10,909 nt of DNA from an uncultured cyanobacterium (GTDB lineage: Bacteria; Cyanobacteriota; Cyanobacteriia; PCC-6307; Cyanobiaceae), in the NCBI GenBank assembly GCA_903862155.1, contig CAIOXF010000271.1, forward strand, positions 1-10,909, read 5' to 3'. The position numbers were made by a program, and so were the translations under genes. Shown piece after piece: positions 1 to 6,279 of the stretch (positions within the stretch are counted from its first letter, which is position 1; every line of letters starts with the position of its first letter). The notes beneath the pieces are model-generated. The model was not told where the DNA came from. It was given only the letters and a program-made list of their open reading frames with translations, and ran no database searches.

Positions 1-1078
1 CCTCCACGGGCATGGTGTCGGCCGACACGCTGGCCACCCGCGCCGGCAGCACACCGAATTCGGCCGTGGGGCAGGCCGACACCTTCAAGGTGGCCTTCTG
101 GCCGGGGCGCACCTGGCTGATGCGATCAGCAGGCACCTGCAAATTCACCTCAAACCGGCTGGTGAGCGGGGCCAGTACGGCGATCACCTCCCCCGGCCTG
201 AGCACCTGGCCGGCATGACGCAAGGTGGTGTTGAGCACCGAGCCACTGATCGGGGCACGCACGCTGGCCAGATCAATGCCGCGCTGCACCTGCTGGAGCC
301 GGGCCCGGCGCTGGGCCACTTGCTTGCGGAGCTCATCGGCCGATGTGCGGGCCTGGGAGGCGCTCTGGCGCAGGCGAGCCAGCTCATTCATCCCCCGGGC
401 CCGCTGCTCCGACACCCCCTGCAGGGCCTTGAGCACCTCCGACTGGCTCACGATCTGGCGGGCCTGCTTCTCTTCCACCAAGCTGCGCGGCACCGCCCCG
501 ATCTCCTGCAGAGACCGGTAGCGGCTGAGCTCACTGCGATCGAACGCCAGGGTGGCCCGCGCCTGCTCCACACCGCGGCGCGACGACTCGGTGAGGGAGG
601 CGCTCAAGCGCTCCAATGCCTGGGCCTGGGCCGCCAGCGAACTCTGTTCATCCCGGGCCTGAGCCGCCTGGCCCTCCAGGGTGGCCAGCTCCTCCTTCAG
701 CTGCAGGCGCTCCGCCAGTAGAGGACGGGCATCAAACACCGCCAGCAACTGGCCAGCCCGCACCACCTGGTTCGGACGGAGCAACACCTGCTGCACCGTG
801 CCGCCCTGCTCGCTCTGCACCCGGGTGTTCTCCCCACTGGGACGGACCACCCCGGGGGCCTTCACGGTTTCGCGCATGGGCCAGATGGCCACGGCCAACC
901 CGCCGAGGGTGAGCACCAGAAGCAACTGGCGGCCCAGGGCCGAGGCCCACGGACCCGGACCGGGCAGAAAGTCGTCGGAGCTGACGCCCATCAGGGTGGG
1001 CGGGAGCACGGGTTGCGGTGGATGGGCCAGGGCGTTGGGACCGCCGGGCACCGGCAGATCGGAATGGGGGTGGCTCAT
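1..1078 (-). CDS. HlyD-family membrane fusion protein of a peptide exporter, 3' end outside window
   Basis: This frame is open from an ATG at 1078 to the window edge without a stop, giving 359 visible residues; the C-terminus is missing. The predicted layout is a proline-rich cytoplasmic N-terminus (1-50), one membrane segment (about 51-67), a first lipoyl/barrel-sandwich half (about 73-115, with 'GGTVQQVLLRPNQVVRAGQ'), a long Gln/Glu/Arg/Ala-rich coiled-coil hairpin (about 121-270), and the second lipoyl half with the family hallmark 'APISGSV' (275-281). A beta-barrel segment ('RFEVNLQVPADRISQVRPGQ') follows. Such proteins bridge an inner-membrane ABC exporter to an outer-membrane TolC-type channel. 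The start overlaps the stop of the exporter gene by one base (TGATG), so translation is probably coupled and the two proteins form one complex. No Shine-Dalgarno sequence is visible. The TolC partner is not in the window. Confidence 0.93.
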   Translation of the reverse strand, partial: MSHPHSDLPVPGGPNALAHPPQPVLPPTLMGVSSDDFLPGPGPWASALGRQLLLVLTLGGLAVAIWPMRETVKAPGVVRPSGENTRVQSEQGGTVQQVLLRPNQVVRAGQLLAVFDARPLLAERLQLKEELATLEGQAAQARDEQSSLAAQAQALERLSASLTESSRRGVEQARATLAFDRSELSRYRSLQEIGAVPRSLVEEKQARQIVSQSEVLKALQGVSEQRARGMNELARLRQSASQARTSADELRKQVAQRRARLQQVQRGIDLASVRAPISGSVLNTTLRHAGQVLRPGEVIAVLAPLTSRFEVNLQVPADRISQVRPGQKATLKVSACPTAEFGVLPARVASVSADTMPVE

Positions 1079-3315
1079 CAGGCAGCTTGGAGATAGGGCG
1101 CAACCTGCAGGTGGTCGCGAAGGTCACGGGGATGGCTCTGCTGACGCACGGCCCCCTGCTCCATAAAGACGATCCAGTCGGCGCGGAGGATCACCGAGGG
1201 GCGGTGGCTCACGAGGATGGTGGTGCGGCCACGGCGATGGGCGAGCAGACGATCCATCACCCGCGCCTCCAGCACCGGATCCAGAGCCGAGGTGGACTCG
1301 TCGAGCAGAAGCACCGGAGGATCGCTGGCAAGGGCCCGGGCCAGGGCCAATCGCTGCCGCTGGCCGCCGGAAAGGTTGGCGCCAAATTCCCCAAGAATCG
1401 TGCCGTAGCCATCGGGAAGCGCACGGATGAATTCATCGGCGTAGGTGAGCCGGCAGAGCTCCACCACCCGCTCGTAGCTGAGCTCGGGATAGGCGAACAC
1501 AAAGTTCTCGAAGATCGAGCGGTTGAGGAAGGTGTCCTCCTGGGGGAGCAGCACCACCTGCCGCCGCAGGCAGTCGAGACTGAGGTCGCGAGAGCTAAAA
1601 GGACCGTAATGAATCGTGCCCTGCTGTAGTGGGTACAAGCCAGCAATGAGCTTGCTGAGTGTGCTCTTGCCGCAACCGGATTCACCAATCAAGGCAGTGG
1701 TGAGACCACCGGGGATCCGAAGATCCAGATGCTCCATCAGGGCACAGCGACCCGGGTGGTGAAATGAGATGTCGCTGCAATTGATATCCGCATCGGCCGG
1801 GATCAGGGCCTGCTGGGCACCGCGCACCACACTGGTTTCATCCGGATGCTGGAGGGCATCATCAAGCCTGGCCATCACCACCCGGGAGGTGATCAGTTCC
1901 TGGCTGAGGCCACCAAGGGCAGCAAGAAAGGCGAGCACATTGGCGCCCATGCCGTTAAACGCCAGTAGCTGACCAATGCTGAGCTGCTGGCTCAGCACAA
2001 ACGAACTGCCATACCAAAGCAACACCACACTGGTGACATTGCCGAGGAAACCTGAAGCTGTGCTGGCCTTCAGATCCAGCAGACCCACGCTCCAGGCAAG
2101 TCTCGCCAGACGGCCCTCATTGCGCTGGAATTCCTGCCAGGCTTGCGGGCTGGCCTGGGTGGTCTTGAGCAACGCTTGGCCGCGAAACAGTTCCACCAGG
2201 AAGCCCTGGTTCTCCGCAGACTGCACCAGCAACCCCTGGGTGCGGCGATGCAGGGTGGGCAACACAGCAAGCTGGCAAGCAATCACCAGCACGTATCCGA
2301 GCAGGGCCGCCAGGGTGAGAGGCCCGCTGTAGAGAGCCATCCACACCAACGAAATCACAGCGATGCAGAACTGCCCGGGCAAGCCGAGGGCGAGATTGGC
2401 AATGAGTTCGTTGAGCTTCTGGATATCATCCAGACGGCTCACCACCTCGCCACTACGCCGGCTCTCGAAGTAAGTGAGCGGCAAGCGCAACAGGTGCTGG
2501 CCGTAGTGAAGCACCATCTGCAACTGCAACTTCTGGCCGAAGTGGCCCACCAGCACCCCCTGTAGCAAGTTGAGCAGGGCGCGCAACAGAAACAAGGCAA
2601 GGATGCCGATGGCCAGGGTGCGCAACATCTCGCCATCGCCGCGCACCAGCACGTCGTCGGTGAGGATCTGCATCAGCAAGGGCATACCCAGGGCGAGCAC
2701 CCCGATTGCCAGGTTCAGCGCCAAGGCCTTGAGCAAGAGTTTGCGGAAAGGCATCACAAACGGCACGAAAGCCGCCAAACCCTGTCCCGCTCGCCAGCCC
2801 TCCCTGGCCCCATCCACAGCGGGGAACCGCTGGGGGTCGGGTTCCAGCAGCAGCAACACGCCATTGCTCCAGTTCGCTGCGAATGCATCGCGGCTGAGCA
2901 ACCGCAATCCCACCGCAGGATCAGCCACGAGCAGCTGATCCCCTCGCCAACCATGCAGCACCACCCAATGGCAGCCCTGCCAATGGCAGATCACCGGCAG
3001 GGGCAGGGAGGCGAGATCGTCGAGCAGGGCCGCATCCGCTTTGGCGGCTCGGGCATGGAAGCCAAGGCTTTCCGCACCACGCTTGAGGCCCAGCAACGTG
3101 GTGCCCTGGGATGAGGTGCCCACGCGATGGCGAACCAACGGGAGCGGCAGTCGCTCCCCATGGCTCTGGCACACCGTGGCCAGGCAGGCAGCTCCACAAT
3201 CCTCCTCGTCGTACTGACGAACGCAGGGATCAGTGGGTAACCGCTCACTCAAACCGGGCAGCTGGCGCAGCCAGCCAGGGAGGCTGGATGCATCCAGCCA
3301 TTGGGTTACGGCCAT
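1078..3315 (-). CDS. C39-peptidase-containing ABC exporter (double-glycine peptide processing and export)
   Basis: At 745 residues this has the full three-domain layout of bacteriocin exporters. Residues 30-140 are a C39 cysteine peptidase: oxyanion Gln34, catalytic Cys40 in 'EEDCGAAC', His116 in 'CHWVVLHG' and Asp132 in 'ADPAVG'. All are present, so it should cleave leaders after Gly-Gly. A six-helix ABC membrane domain follows (about 185-480). The ATPase domain has Walker A at 544-551 (GESGCGKS), a Q-loop near 592, signature LSGGQ at 648-652, Walker B ending D672-E673, and switch His704. It lies in the inner membrane and works as a homodimer. It starts 10 bases after the fourth precursor gene and overlaps the HlyD gene by one base, as expected for a dedicated exporter of the peptides upstream. 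The ATG at 3315 leaves about 30 residues before the peptidase domain and has no clear Shine-Dalgarno sequence. Neighbouring GG-leader genes support the peptide substrate; the exact substrate set is inferred. Confidence 0.96.
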   Translation of the reverse strand: MAVTQWLDASSLPGWLRQLPGLSERLPTDPCVRQYDEEDCGAACLATVCQSHGERLPLPLVRHRVGTSSQGTTLLGLKRGAESLGFHARAAKADAALLDDLASLPLPVICHWQGCHWVVLHGWRGDQLLVADPAVGLRLLSRDAFAANWSNGVLLLLEPDPQRFPAVDGAREGWRAGQGLAAFVPFVMPFRKLLLKALALNLAIGVLALGMPLLMQILTDDVLVRGDGEMLRTLAIGILALFLLRALLNLLQGVLVGHFGQKLQLQMVLHYGQHLLRLPLTYFESRRSGEVVSRLDDIQKLNELIANLALGLPGQFCIAVISLVWMALYSGPLTLAALLGYVLVIACQLAVLPTLHRRTQGLLVQSAENQGFLVELFRGQALLKTTQASPQAWQEFQRNEGRLARLAWSVGLLDLKASTASGFLGNVTSVVLLWYGSSFVLSQQLSIGQLLAFNGMGANVLAFLAALGGLSQELITSRVVMARLDDALQHPDETSVVRGAQQALIPADADINCSDISFHHPGRCALMEHLDLRIPGGLTTALIGESGCGKSTLSKLIAGLYPLQQGTIHYGPFSSRDLSLDCLRRQVVLLPQEDTFLNRSIFENFVFAYPELSYERVVELCRLTYADEFIRALPDGYGTILGEFGANLSGGQRQRLALARALASDPPVLLLDESTSALDPVLEARVMDRLLAHRRGRTTILVSHRPSVILRADWIVFMEQGAVRQQSHPRDLRDHLQVAPYLQAA

Positions 3316-3325
3316 CGGCGAGAAC

Positions 3326-3601
3326 TCAGGCGCTCACGGAGAGATCGAGACCGTTCAGCTGATTGTTCACAACCGAACCACCATTCAGGACGATATTGAA
3401 GGCCAGATTGATCTGATTCACGGAGGTCTCTATGGTTGAGGAGCCACCAAATCGAGCCCCGGTGCGACCAAGCCCACCCCCAGCACTCAACCCCAACAAT
3501 CCTCGCAGCAACATCGCGATCGGCGCCTGCCGACGGGCCGCAAGCTGAGAACGATGCCCACCGCGAACAGATTCAGCCTGCCGTTCTTCAAGAAGTTCCA
3601 T
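3326..3601 (-). CDS. Candidate secreted peptide precursor 4 with atypical double-glycine leader
   Basis: This is a 91-residue protein directly upstream of the exporter. The chosen ATG at 3601 gives a 15-residue leader, MELLEERQAESVRGG, with hydrophobic residues at -12 (Leu) and -4 (Val) relative to Gly-Gly, as C39 peptidases prefer. The alternative start at 3655 lies inside a terminator hairpin and adds an unrelated stretch. Unlike the other three precursors, the region after Gly-Gly is basic (HRSQLAARRQ). A glycine-rich linker with GGG at 41-43 and GG at 52-53 follows, then an Asn-rich C-terminus ('VNQINLAFNIVLNGG', then 'NNQLNGLDL'). It has no cysteine. I do not recognise a named family. 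It could be a fourth exported peptide, possibly cut at a later Gly-Gly, or an accessory or immunity protein. The 10-base gap to the exporter argues for co-transcription. Confidence 0.7.
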   Translation of the reverse strand: MELLEERQAESVRGGHRSQLAARRQAPIAMLLRGLLGLSAGGGLGRTGARFGGSSTIETSVNQINLAFNIVLNGGSVVNNQLNGLDLSVSA

Positions 3602-3637
3602 AGTCGTAAACAGTGGTGATACCAGTGAAAGACAACG

Positions 3638-3664
3638 AAAAAGCCTGAGTCGCAAGACTCAGGC
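3638..3664 (-). terminator. Intrinsic terminator (attenuator) after precursor 3
   Basis: On the minus strand a perfect 9-bp stem, GCCTGAGTC / GACTCAGGC, with a 4-base TTGC loop is followed directly by TTTTT. It begins 11 bases after the precursor 3 stop codon and lies 36 bases before the precursor 4 start. The T-run is on the minus strand only, so it acts in the direction of the genes. Because the exporter genes lie downstream with no obvious promoter between, it probably terminates only part of the transcripts. Confidence 0.88.
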
Positions 3665-3675
3665 ACAGCCAAAAA

Positions 3676-3891
3676 TCAGAAAGAAAGATTGGCCAGATAC
3701 GTGGAGAGTCCAAGAGCCGAGAACTGGGCCAGGCCCGAAGTACCCGCACCAAAGACACCAAGACCAATACTGGTGCCATTAGTTCCCTGAAGCCCCGTAA
3801 CCACAGCCGGTGAAATAGCGATCGTGGGGCTCACAACAATGCGAAAGCCACCAGTGAGCACCTGGGTCTCGTCGTCACACAAGAGTTGCAT
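3676..3891 (-). CDS. Double-glycine peptide precursor 3, cysteine-free Gly-rich core
   Basis: This is a 71-residue precursor with the short leader MQLLCDDETQVLTGG. Relative to the cleavage site it has Leu-12, Glu-8, Leu-4 and Gly-2/Gly-1, which matches the classical double-glycine leader pattern read by C39 peptidases. The predicted mature peptide is 56 residues, hydrophobic and rich in Gly, Ser and Thr. It has no cysteine and contains 'SIGLGVFGAGTSG', which aligns with the 'NNLGLGVL' region of precursors 1 and 2. It begins 24 bases after the terminator-like hairpin that follows precursor 2 and ends just before a second terminator. Its likely fate is cleavage and export by the C39 ABC transporter and HlyD protein downstream. 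Whether it is a bacteriocin, a signal or a surface peptide cannot be read from the sequence. Its only cysteine is in the leader. Confidence 0.85.
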   Translation of the reverse strand: MQLLCDDETQVLTGGFRIVVSPTIAISPAVVTGLQGTNGTSIGLGVFGAGTSGLAQFSALGLSTYLANLSF

Positions 3892-3915
3892 GGGAATCCA
3901 GCAGAAAGGTTGAAC

Positions 3916-3941
3916 AAAAGGGGGCCTGAGAACCAGACCCC
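3916..3941 (-). terminator. Intrinsic terminator (attenuator) after precursor 2
   Basis: On the minus strand an 8-bp stem GGGGTCTG / CAGGCCCC (one G-U wobble, the rest Watson-Crick) with a 5-base GTTCT loop is followed by CTTTTGTT. It starts 12 bases after the precursor 2 stop and sits in the 62-base gap before precursor 3. The T-run is short and interrupted, so termination is probably leaky. Confidence 0.72.
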
Positions 3942-3953
3942 ATTAGGCAAAGC

Positions 3954-4169
3954 TCAGCCGAGAACGCTGGCAATACTGGAAGCGTTACCCTGAAGGCTTT
4001 GGGCAGCGCCGAAGCCAGCCAGAACACCCAGGCCAAGGTTGTTCACCTTGTTGTCCTGGCCGAGGGCCGTGTAACCGGAACTGAACTTGGCGAAGCGGAT
4101 GCTGGTGTAGCTCCAGCCACCTGTAACCAGTTCGGCCGTCTCATCGGCGAAATAAGAAAGGTTAGCCAT
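3954..4169 (-). CDS. Double-glycine peptide precursor 2, paralog of precursor 1
   Basis: This is a 71-residue precursor. The leader MANLSYFADETAELVTGG has hydrophobic residues at -12 (Phe) and -4 (Val) before Gly-Gly, and its layout parallels the leader of precursor 1 (Met-X-Asn-hydrophobic, Ala-Asp at -11/-10, Trp at +1). The predicted 53-residue core is cysteine-free: an N-terminal part with aromatic and basic residues (WSYTSIRFAKFSSGY), then 'GQDNKVNNLGLGVLAGFGAA', and a Ser/Ala-rich tail. The ATG at 4169 was chosen because an in-frame ATG at 4211 overlaps the preceding gene and would add 14 residues absent from the paralogs. It follows precursor 1 by 31 bases with no hairpin between, so the two are likely co-transcribed and made in comparable amounts. 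Export by the downstream C39 ABC/HlyD pair is inferred from the leader and position. Confidence 0.88.
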   Translation of the reverse strand: MANLSYFADETAELVTGGWSYTSIRFAKFSSGYTALGQDNKVNNLGLGVLAGFGAAQSLQGNASSIASVLG

Positions 4170-4200
4170 GGAAAGATTAGAAAGAAGGTGGAATTGAGGC

Positions 4201-4419
4201 TCAGAGCGCAAAGGTTGCGATCTCAGAGATGTTCATCTGCTCGCTGGTGGCAATACCAGCACCGAACAGAACTCCCAAGCCAAGGTTGTTGGCAGTATTG
4301 GTCTGCCCCACCTTGGTGCTCACAGACTTGAGGCTGACACTGGAAAATTTGAATGTCGAGCCCCAGCCACCATTGATGTGCTCGGATTCCAGATCAGCCA
4401 GCATCATGATGTTGGACAT
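4201..4419 (-). CDS. Double-glycine peptide precursor 1, first gene of the peptide-export cluster
   Basis: This is a 72-residue precursor with the 18-residue leader MSNIMMLADLESEHINGG. Relative to the cleavage site it has Leu-12, Glu-8 and Ile-4 before Gly-Gly, the best match to the classical leader among the four. The 54-residue core starts with Trp, has no cysteine, and carries a Ser/Lys-rich N-terminal half followed by 'NNLGLGVLFGAG' and a tail ending in ATFAL. The ATG at 4419 is supported by a GGAG Shine-Dalgarno sequence nine bases upstream and by alignment of the leader with precursor 2. A longer open frame reaching 4689 runs back into the upstream gene and is not used. The shared DNA and protein motif with precursor 2 indicates local duplication. 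Function after export is unknown; an unmodified bacteriocin-like peptide is the simplest guess. Confidence 0.88.
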   Translation of the reverse strand: MSNIMMLADLESEHINGGWGSTFKFSSVSLKSVSTKVGQTNTANNLGLGVLFGAGIATSEQMNISEIATFAL

Positions 4420-4428
4420 GGAATGAAT

Positions 4429-4432
4429 CTCC
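4429..4432 (-). promoter_or_regulatory. Shine-Dalgarno sequence of precursor 1
   Basis: GGAG (within CTGGAGA on the minus strand) lies nine bases before the ATG at 4419. It decides this start over the longer upstream frame. The other precursors have no comparable ribosome binding site. Confidence 0.7.
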
Positions 4433-4444
4433 AGATAAGAAGCA

Positions 4445-4460
4445 GGCATCGATCGATGCC
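4445..4460. promoter_or_regulatory. 16-bp perfect palindrome upstream of the precursor cluster
   Basis: GGCATCGATCGATGCC is its own reverse complement. It ends 25 bases before the first precursor's ATG, in the 115-base gap between the two operons. No T-run follows, so it is not an intrinsic terminator. Its position suits an operator for a dimeric regulator or an mRNA leader hairpin. The rest of the 4420-4534 gap shows no convincing promoter and no terminator for the upstream operon. Confidence 0.45.
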
Positions 4461-4534
4461 ATCCCCGTCGTAGCCATGCACTGGAACGCGATCGTGCAAG
4501 ATCAGCAGGAGTGCAGCGGCACTGCCTCATCGCG

Positions 4535-5323
4535 TCACTGCTGTGGGAAGGTGGCAGAGCGAAAGGAGCCACCCCAACTGAGAGAAAAGGCAACAGCACG
4601 ACCTGTGCCGTCCACATTCGTGAGGTTGGCCCCAGACAGCGAGGCGTAGAGCGGGGTGCCGCGCAACGGCACATAGGAAAGCGATGCATTCATCCCCTTG
4701 CCGGCCCAACCCACACTGAGCCCAAGATTGGGCGACAACTCAACCCCTACAGAAGCGATGGCACCATCACTGATCAGATTCACAGCGTCAATGCGCTGAA
4801 ACCGTCCACTGCCACCGCCAAGATTGATCTGCATGGTCTGGCGAAACTCCCCATTACGGGGTCGCAGCGGCCAGGCTGCCGTAATAACACCGTAGGGAGA
4901 GCCTCCGGGTTTCGGCCAGTTGCCATAGGAAGCGACCCCGAGCCAACCGCCGCCAAGATGAAGGGTGAAATTGGGGGCACTCACCAGCTGACGTCCTAGA
5001 CGAATATCCAGAGTTCCTCCGTTGGCGGGGTTGCTCAGACTTTCCTGGTTGTAATCGAGCTCAATAGCGACAGACCTACGGGCACTTCCAAAACCGACGC
5101 CCACATTCAAAGAGCCATCGCTGGTGAAGGCTCCCTGACGGTTGCCGTCTTCATAGGCATAGATCGACGATGACACAAAGTAGTTACCCCATTCGGCAAC
5201 AAAAGCCGAAGGTATCTGGGTGGGGTTGAGGTTCGGGGGTTTGTAAGGCGCGGGCGTGGGCTCGGCGACACCGGGAACGGGAGCTTGAATCATCAGCCAC
5301 AGGGCAAGTAGAGATCGGCGCAT
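4535..5323 (-). CDS. Secreted beta-strand-rich protein, possible small outer-membrane barrel
   Basis: This is a 262-residue protein with a signal peptide (Arg-Arg at 2-3, hydrophobic 4-13, likely cleavage after VA at 19-20) and a short Pro-rich linker. From about residue 40 it has a chain of alternating polar/hydrophobic strands separated by Gly/Asn/Asp-rich turns: 'AEWGNYFVSSSIYAYEDG', 'SLNVGVGFG', 'SVAIELDYNQ', 'FTLHLGGGWLGVASYG', 'IASVGVELSPNLGLSVGWAG'. No cysteine or enzymatic motif is visible. I do not recognise a named family. The pattern suggests roughly 8-12 membrane strands in the outer membrane. It starts four bases after the GH26-like gene, with its own Shine-Dalgarno sequence, and is the last gene of the polysaccharide operon. 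This makes an outer-membrane export or anchoring role plausible; that role is inferred from position only. Confidence 0.8.
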   Translation of the reverse strand: MRRSLLALWLMIQAPVPGVAEPTPAPYKPPNLNPTQIPSAFVAEWGNYFVSSSIYAYEDGNRQGAFTSDGSLNVGVGFGSARRSVAIELDYNQESLSNPANGGTLDIRLGRQLVSAPNFTLHLGGGWLGVASYGNWPKPGGSPYGVITAAWPLRPRNGEFRQTMQINLGGGSGRFQRIDAVNLISDGAIASVGVELSPNLGLSVGWAGKGMNASLSYVPLRGTPLYASLSGANLTNVDGTGRAVAFSLSWGGSFRSATFPQQ

Positions 5324-5327
5324 CTGC

Positions 5328-6275
5328 TCAAGCCTCCACGCACGACGAACCGTGGCGCGGTTCTAAAGGCAGGGCTTGCTTCAACCAACGGAGTGCCGGG
5401 GGGCTGAGGGCCCAATCTTCGTGCCCCGTTGGCAGCGGCATCCAGCGAGGTTGGGGCGCCTGGAAGTAAATAAACCCACAGACATCTGGATAACGCGGCA
5501 ACGCAGCCAATGCCTCACGGATCCAGCGCTGTTGATCGTCAGCAGAGCCACTGACTCCAGCTTCTGCAATAAGCAAAGGCCGAGCGAAGCGCTGGCCAAG
5601 CCAACGTTTCCGATCGAGCTGCTGAACAAACGATTCCAAGCTCCCATTGGGTGACCATGCCCGGCTGGCATAAATGGAAACCCCGATGAGATCCACGTAG
5701 GCACCACCAGGCCAGTAGTGATGAGCATTCGATTCACCGGCAGGCGACCACACCCAACGCAGATTGCTTGGGCGTTCAACGGCAATCCGCCTGAAGACAT
5801 AGCGATAGAGACGGATATAGCGGTCGGGATCGGCATAAGCCCATGGATATTGGCGAGGCTTATCCATTTCATGGGCAAAGCGAAGCAGCACAACTCCGCG
5901 GTGGGCTGCGAGTGTGCGACCAATCCCATCAATGACATGGTCATAACGACCAGAGAGAACCTGGCTGAGCAACGCATTGCTGCTAGCACGCGGCTCAGTA
6001 CCGGGAAAAGGCTCGAGCGTGAGCAAGGGCACACGCCGGCGCAATTGAGCTTGGTGCAAAAACGAGCGGAGCTGGGTTAGAAGCTGAGGATCACTCCAGT
6101 TAATGAAGGTGGTCTCAATCCCAAACTCACCAGGCTGGACCTGGGAAGGCTCATATTCATACAGGCCGACCACAGGTGATCGAAGGGGTTGAGATGTGCG
6201 GTAACTGAGCAGCACAAGCAGGGCCGAGGAGGCGGCCGAAACCGCCACCAGGGCCAACGCGGCCAAGGGACGCAT
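5328..6275 (-). CDS. GH26-like glycoside hydrolase, membrane-anchored, periplasmic
   Basis: This is a 315-residue protein with one N-terminal membrane segment or uncleaved signal (about 4-24) followed by a TIM-barrel-type hydrolase domain. The two expected clan-A carboxylates can be seen: the acid/base Glu136 in 'LLRFAHEMD', which resembles the GH26 His-Glu-Met motif, and the likely nucleophile Glu238 in 'PLLIAEAG'. 'NLRWVWSP' (171-178) and 'DLIGVSIYASRAW' (195-207) also fit GH26-type beta-mannanases and related endo-glycosidases. The gene starts four bases after the glycosyltransferase stop. In synthase-dependent exopolysaccharide systems a periplasmic hydrolase often trims or clears the nascent chain, and this is the likely role here. 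The substrate (mannan, glucan, xylan or mixed) cannot be told from the sequence. No Shine-Dalgarno sequence is visible; the ATG at 6275 gives a sensible membrane-targeting N-terminus. Confidence 0.87.
   Translation of the reverse strand: MRPLAALALVAVSAASSALLVLLSYRTSQPLRSPVVGLYEYEPSQVQPGEFGIETTFINWSDPQLLTQLRSFLHQAQLRRRVPLLTLEPFPGTEPRASSNALLSQVLSGRYDHVIDGIGRTLAAHRGVVLLRFAHEMDKPRQYPWAYADPDRYIRLYRYVFRRIAVERPSNLRWVWSPAGESNAHHYWPGGAYVDLIGVSIYASRAWSPNGSLESFVQQLDRKRWLGQRFARPLLIAEAGVSGSADDQQRWIREALAALPRYPDVCGFIYFQAPQPRWMPLPTGHEDWALSPPALRWLKQALPLEPRHGSSCVEA
5333..5337 (-). promoter_or_regulatory. Shine-Dalgarno sequence inside the end of the GH26-like gene
   Basis: GGAGG lies nine bases before the ATG at 5323 and is embedded in the last codons of the upstream gene (Val-Glu-Ala-stop). 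It supports the start of the beta-rich protein. Confidence 0.72.
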
Positions 6276-6279
6276 GGAA

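Noticed and set aside
215..721. Plus-strand open frame opposite the HlyD coiled coil
   Set aside because: Its Leu/His/Gln-rich composition is the mirror of coiled-coil codons on the other strand, with no family features.
1018..1629. Long plus-strand open frame opposite the ABC exporter and HlyD genes
   Set aside because: It is antisense to clearly recognisable domains and has no recognisable motif; it is expected by chance in GC-rich DNA.
3602..3655. Upstream ATG at 3655 extending precursor 4 by 18 residues
   Set aside because: It lies inside the terminator hairpin and adds residues unlike a leader; the ATG at 3601 gives a proper Gly-Gly leader.
4170..4211. Upstream ATG at 4211 for precursor 2
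   Set aside because: It overlaps the end of precursor 1 and adds 14 residues not found in the paralog.
4472..4499. TTGCAC as a -35 box for the precursor operon
   Set aside because: No acceptable -10 box lies 16-18 bases downstream on the minus strand.
4510..4523. Stem-loop just after the stop of the secreted beta-rich protein gene
   Set aside because: It has only a 5-bp stem (AGTGC/GCACT) and no T-run, so it is not supported as a terminator.
4420..4689. Long N-terminal extension of precursor 1 (start at 4689)
   Set aside because: It overlaps the upstream secreted-protein gene and is Cys/Arg-rich and unlike any leader; the ATG at 4419 has a Shine-Dalgarno sequence and matches precursor 2.
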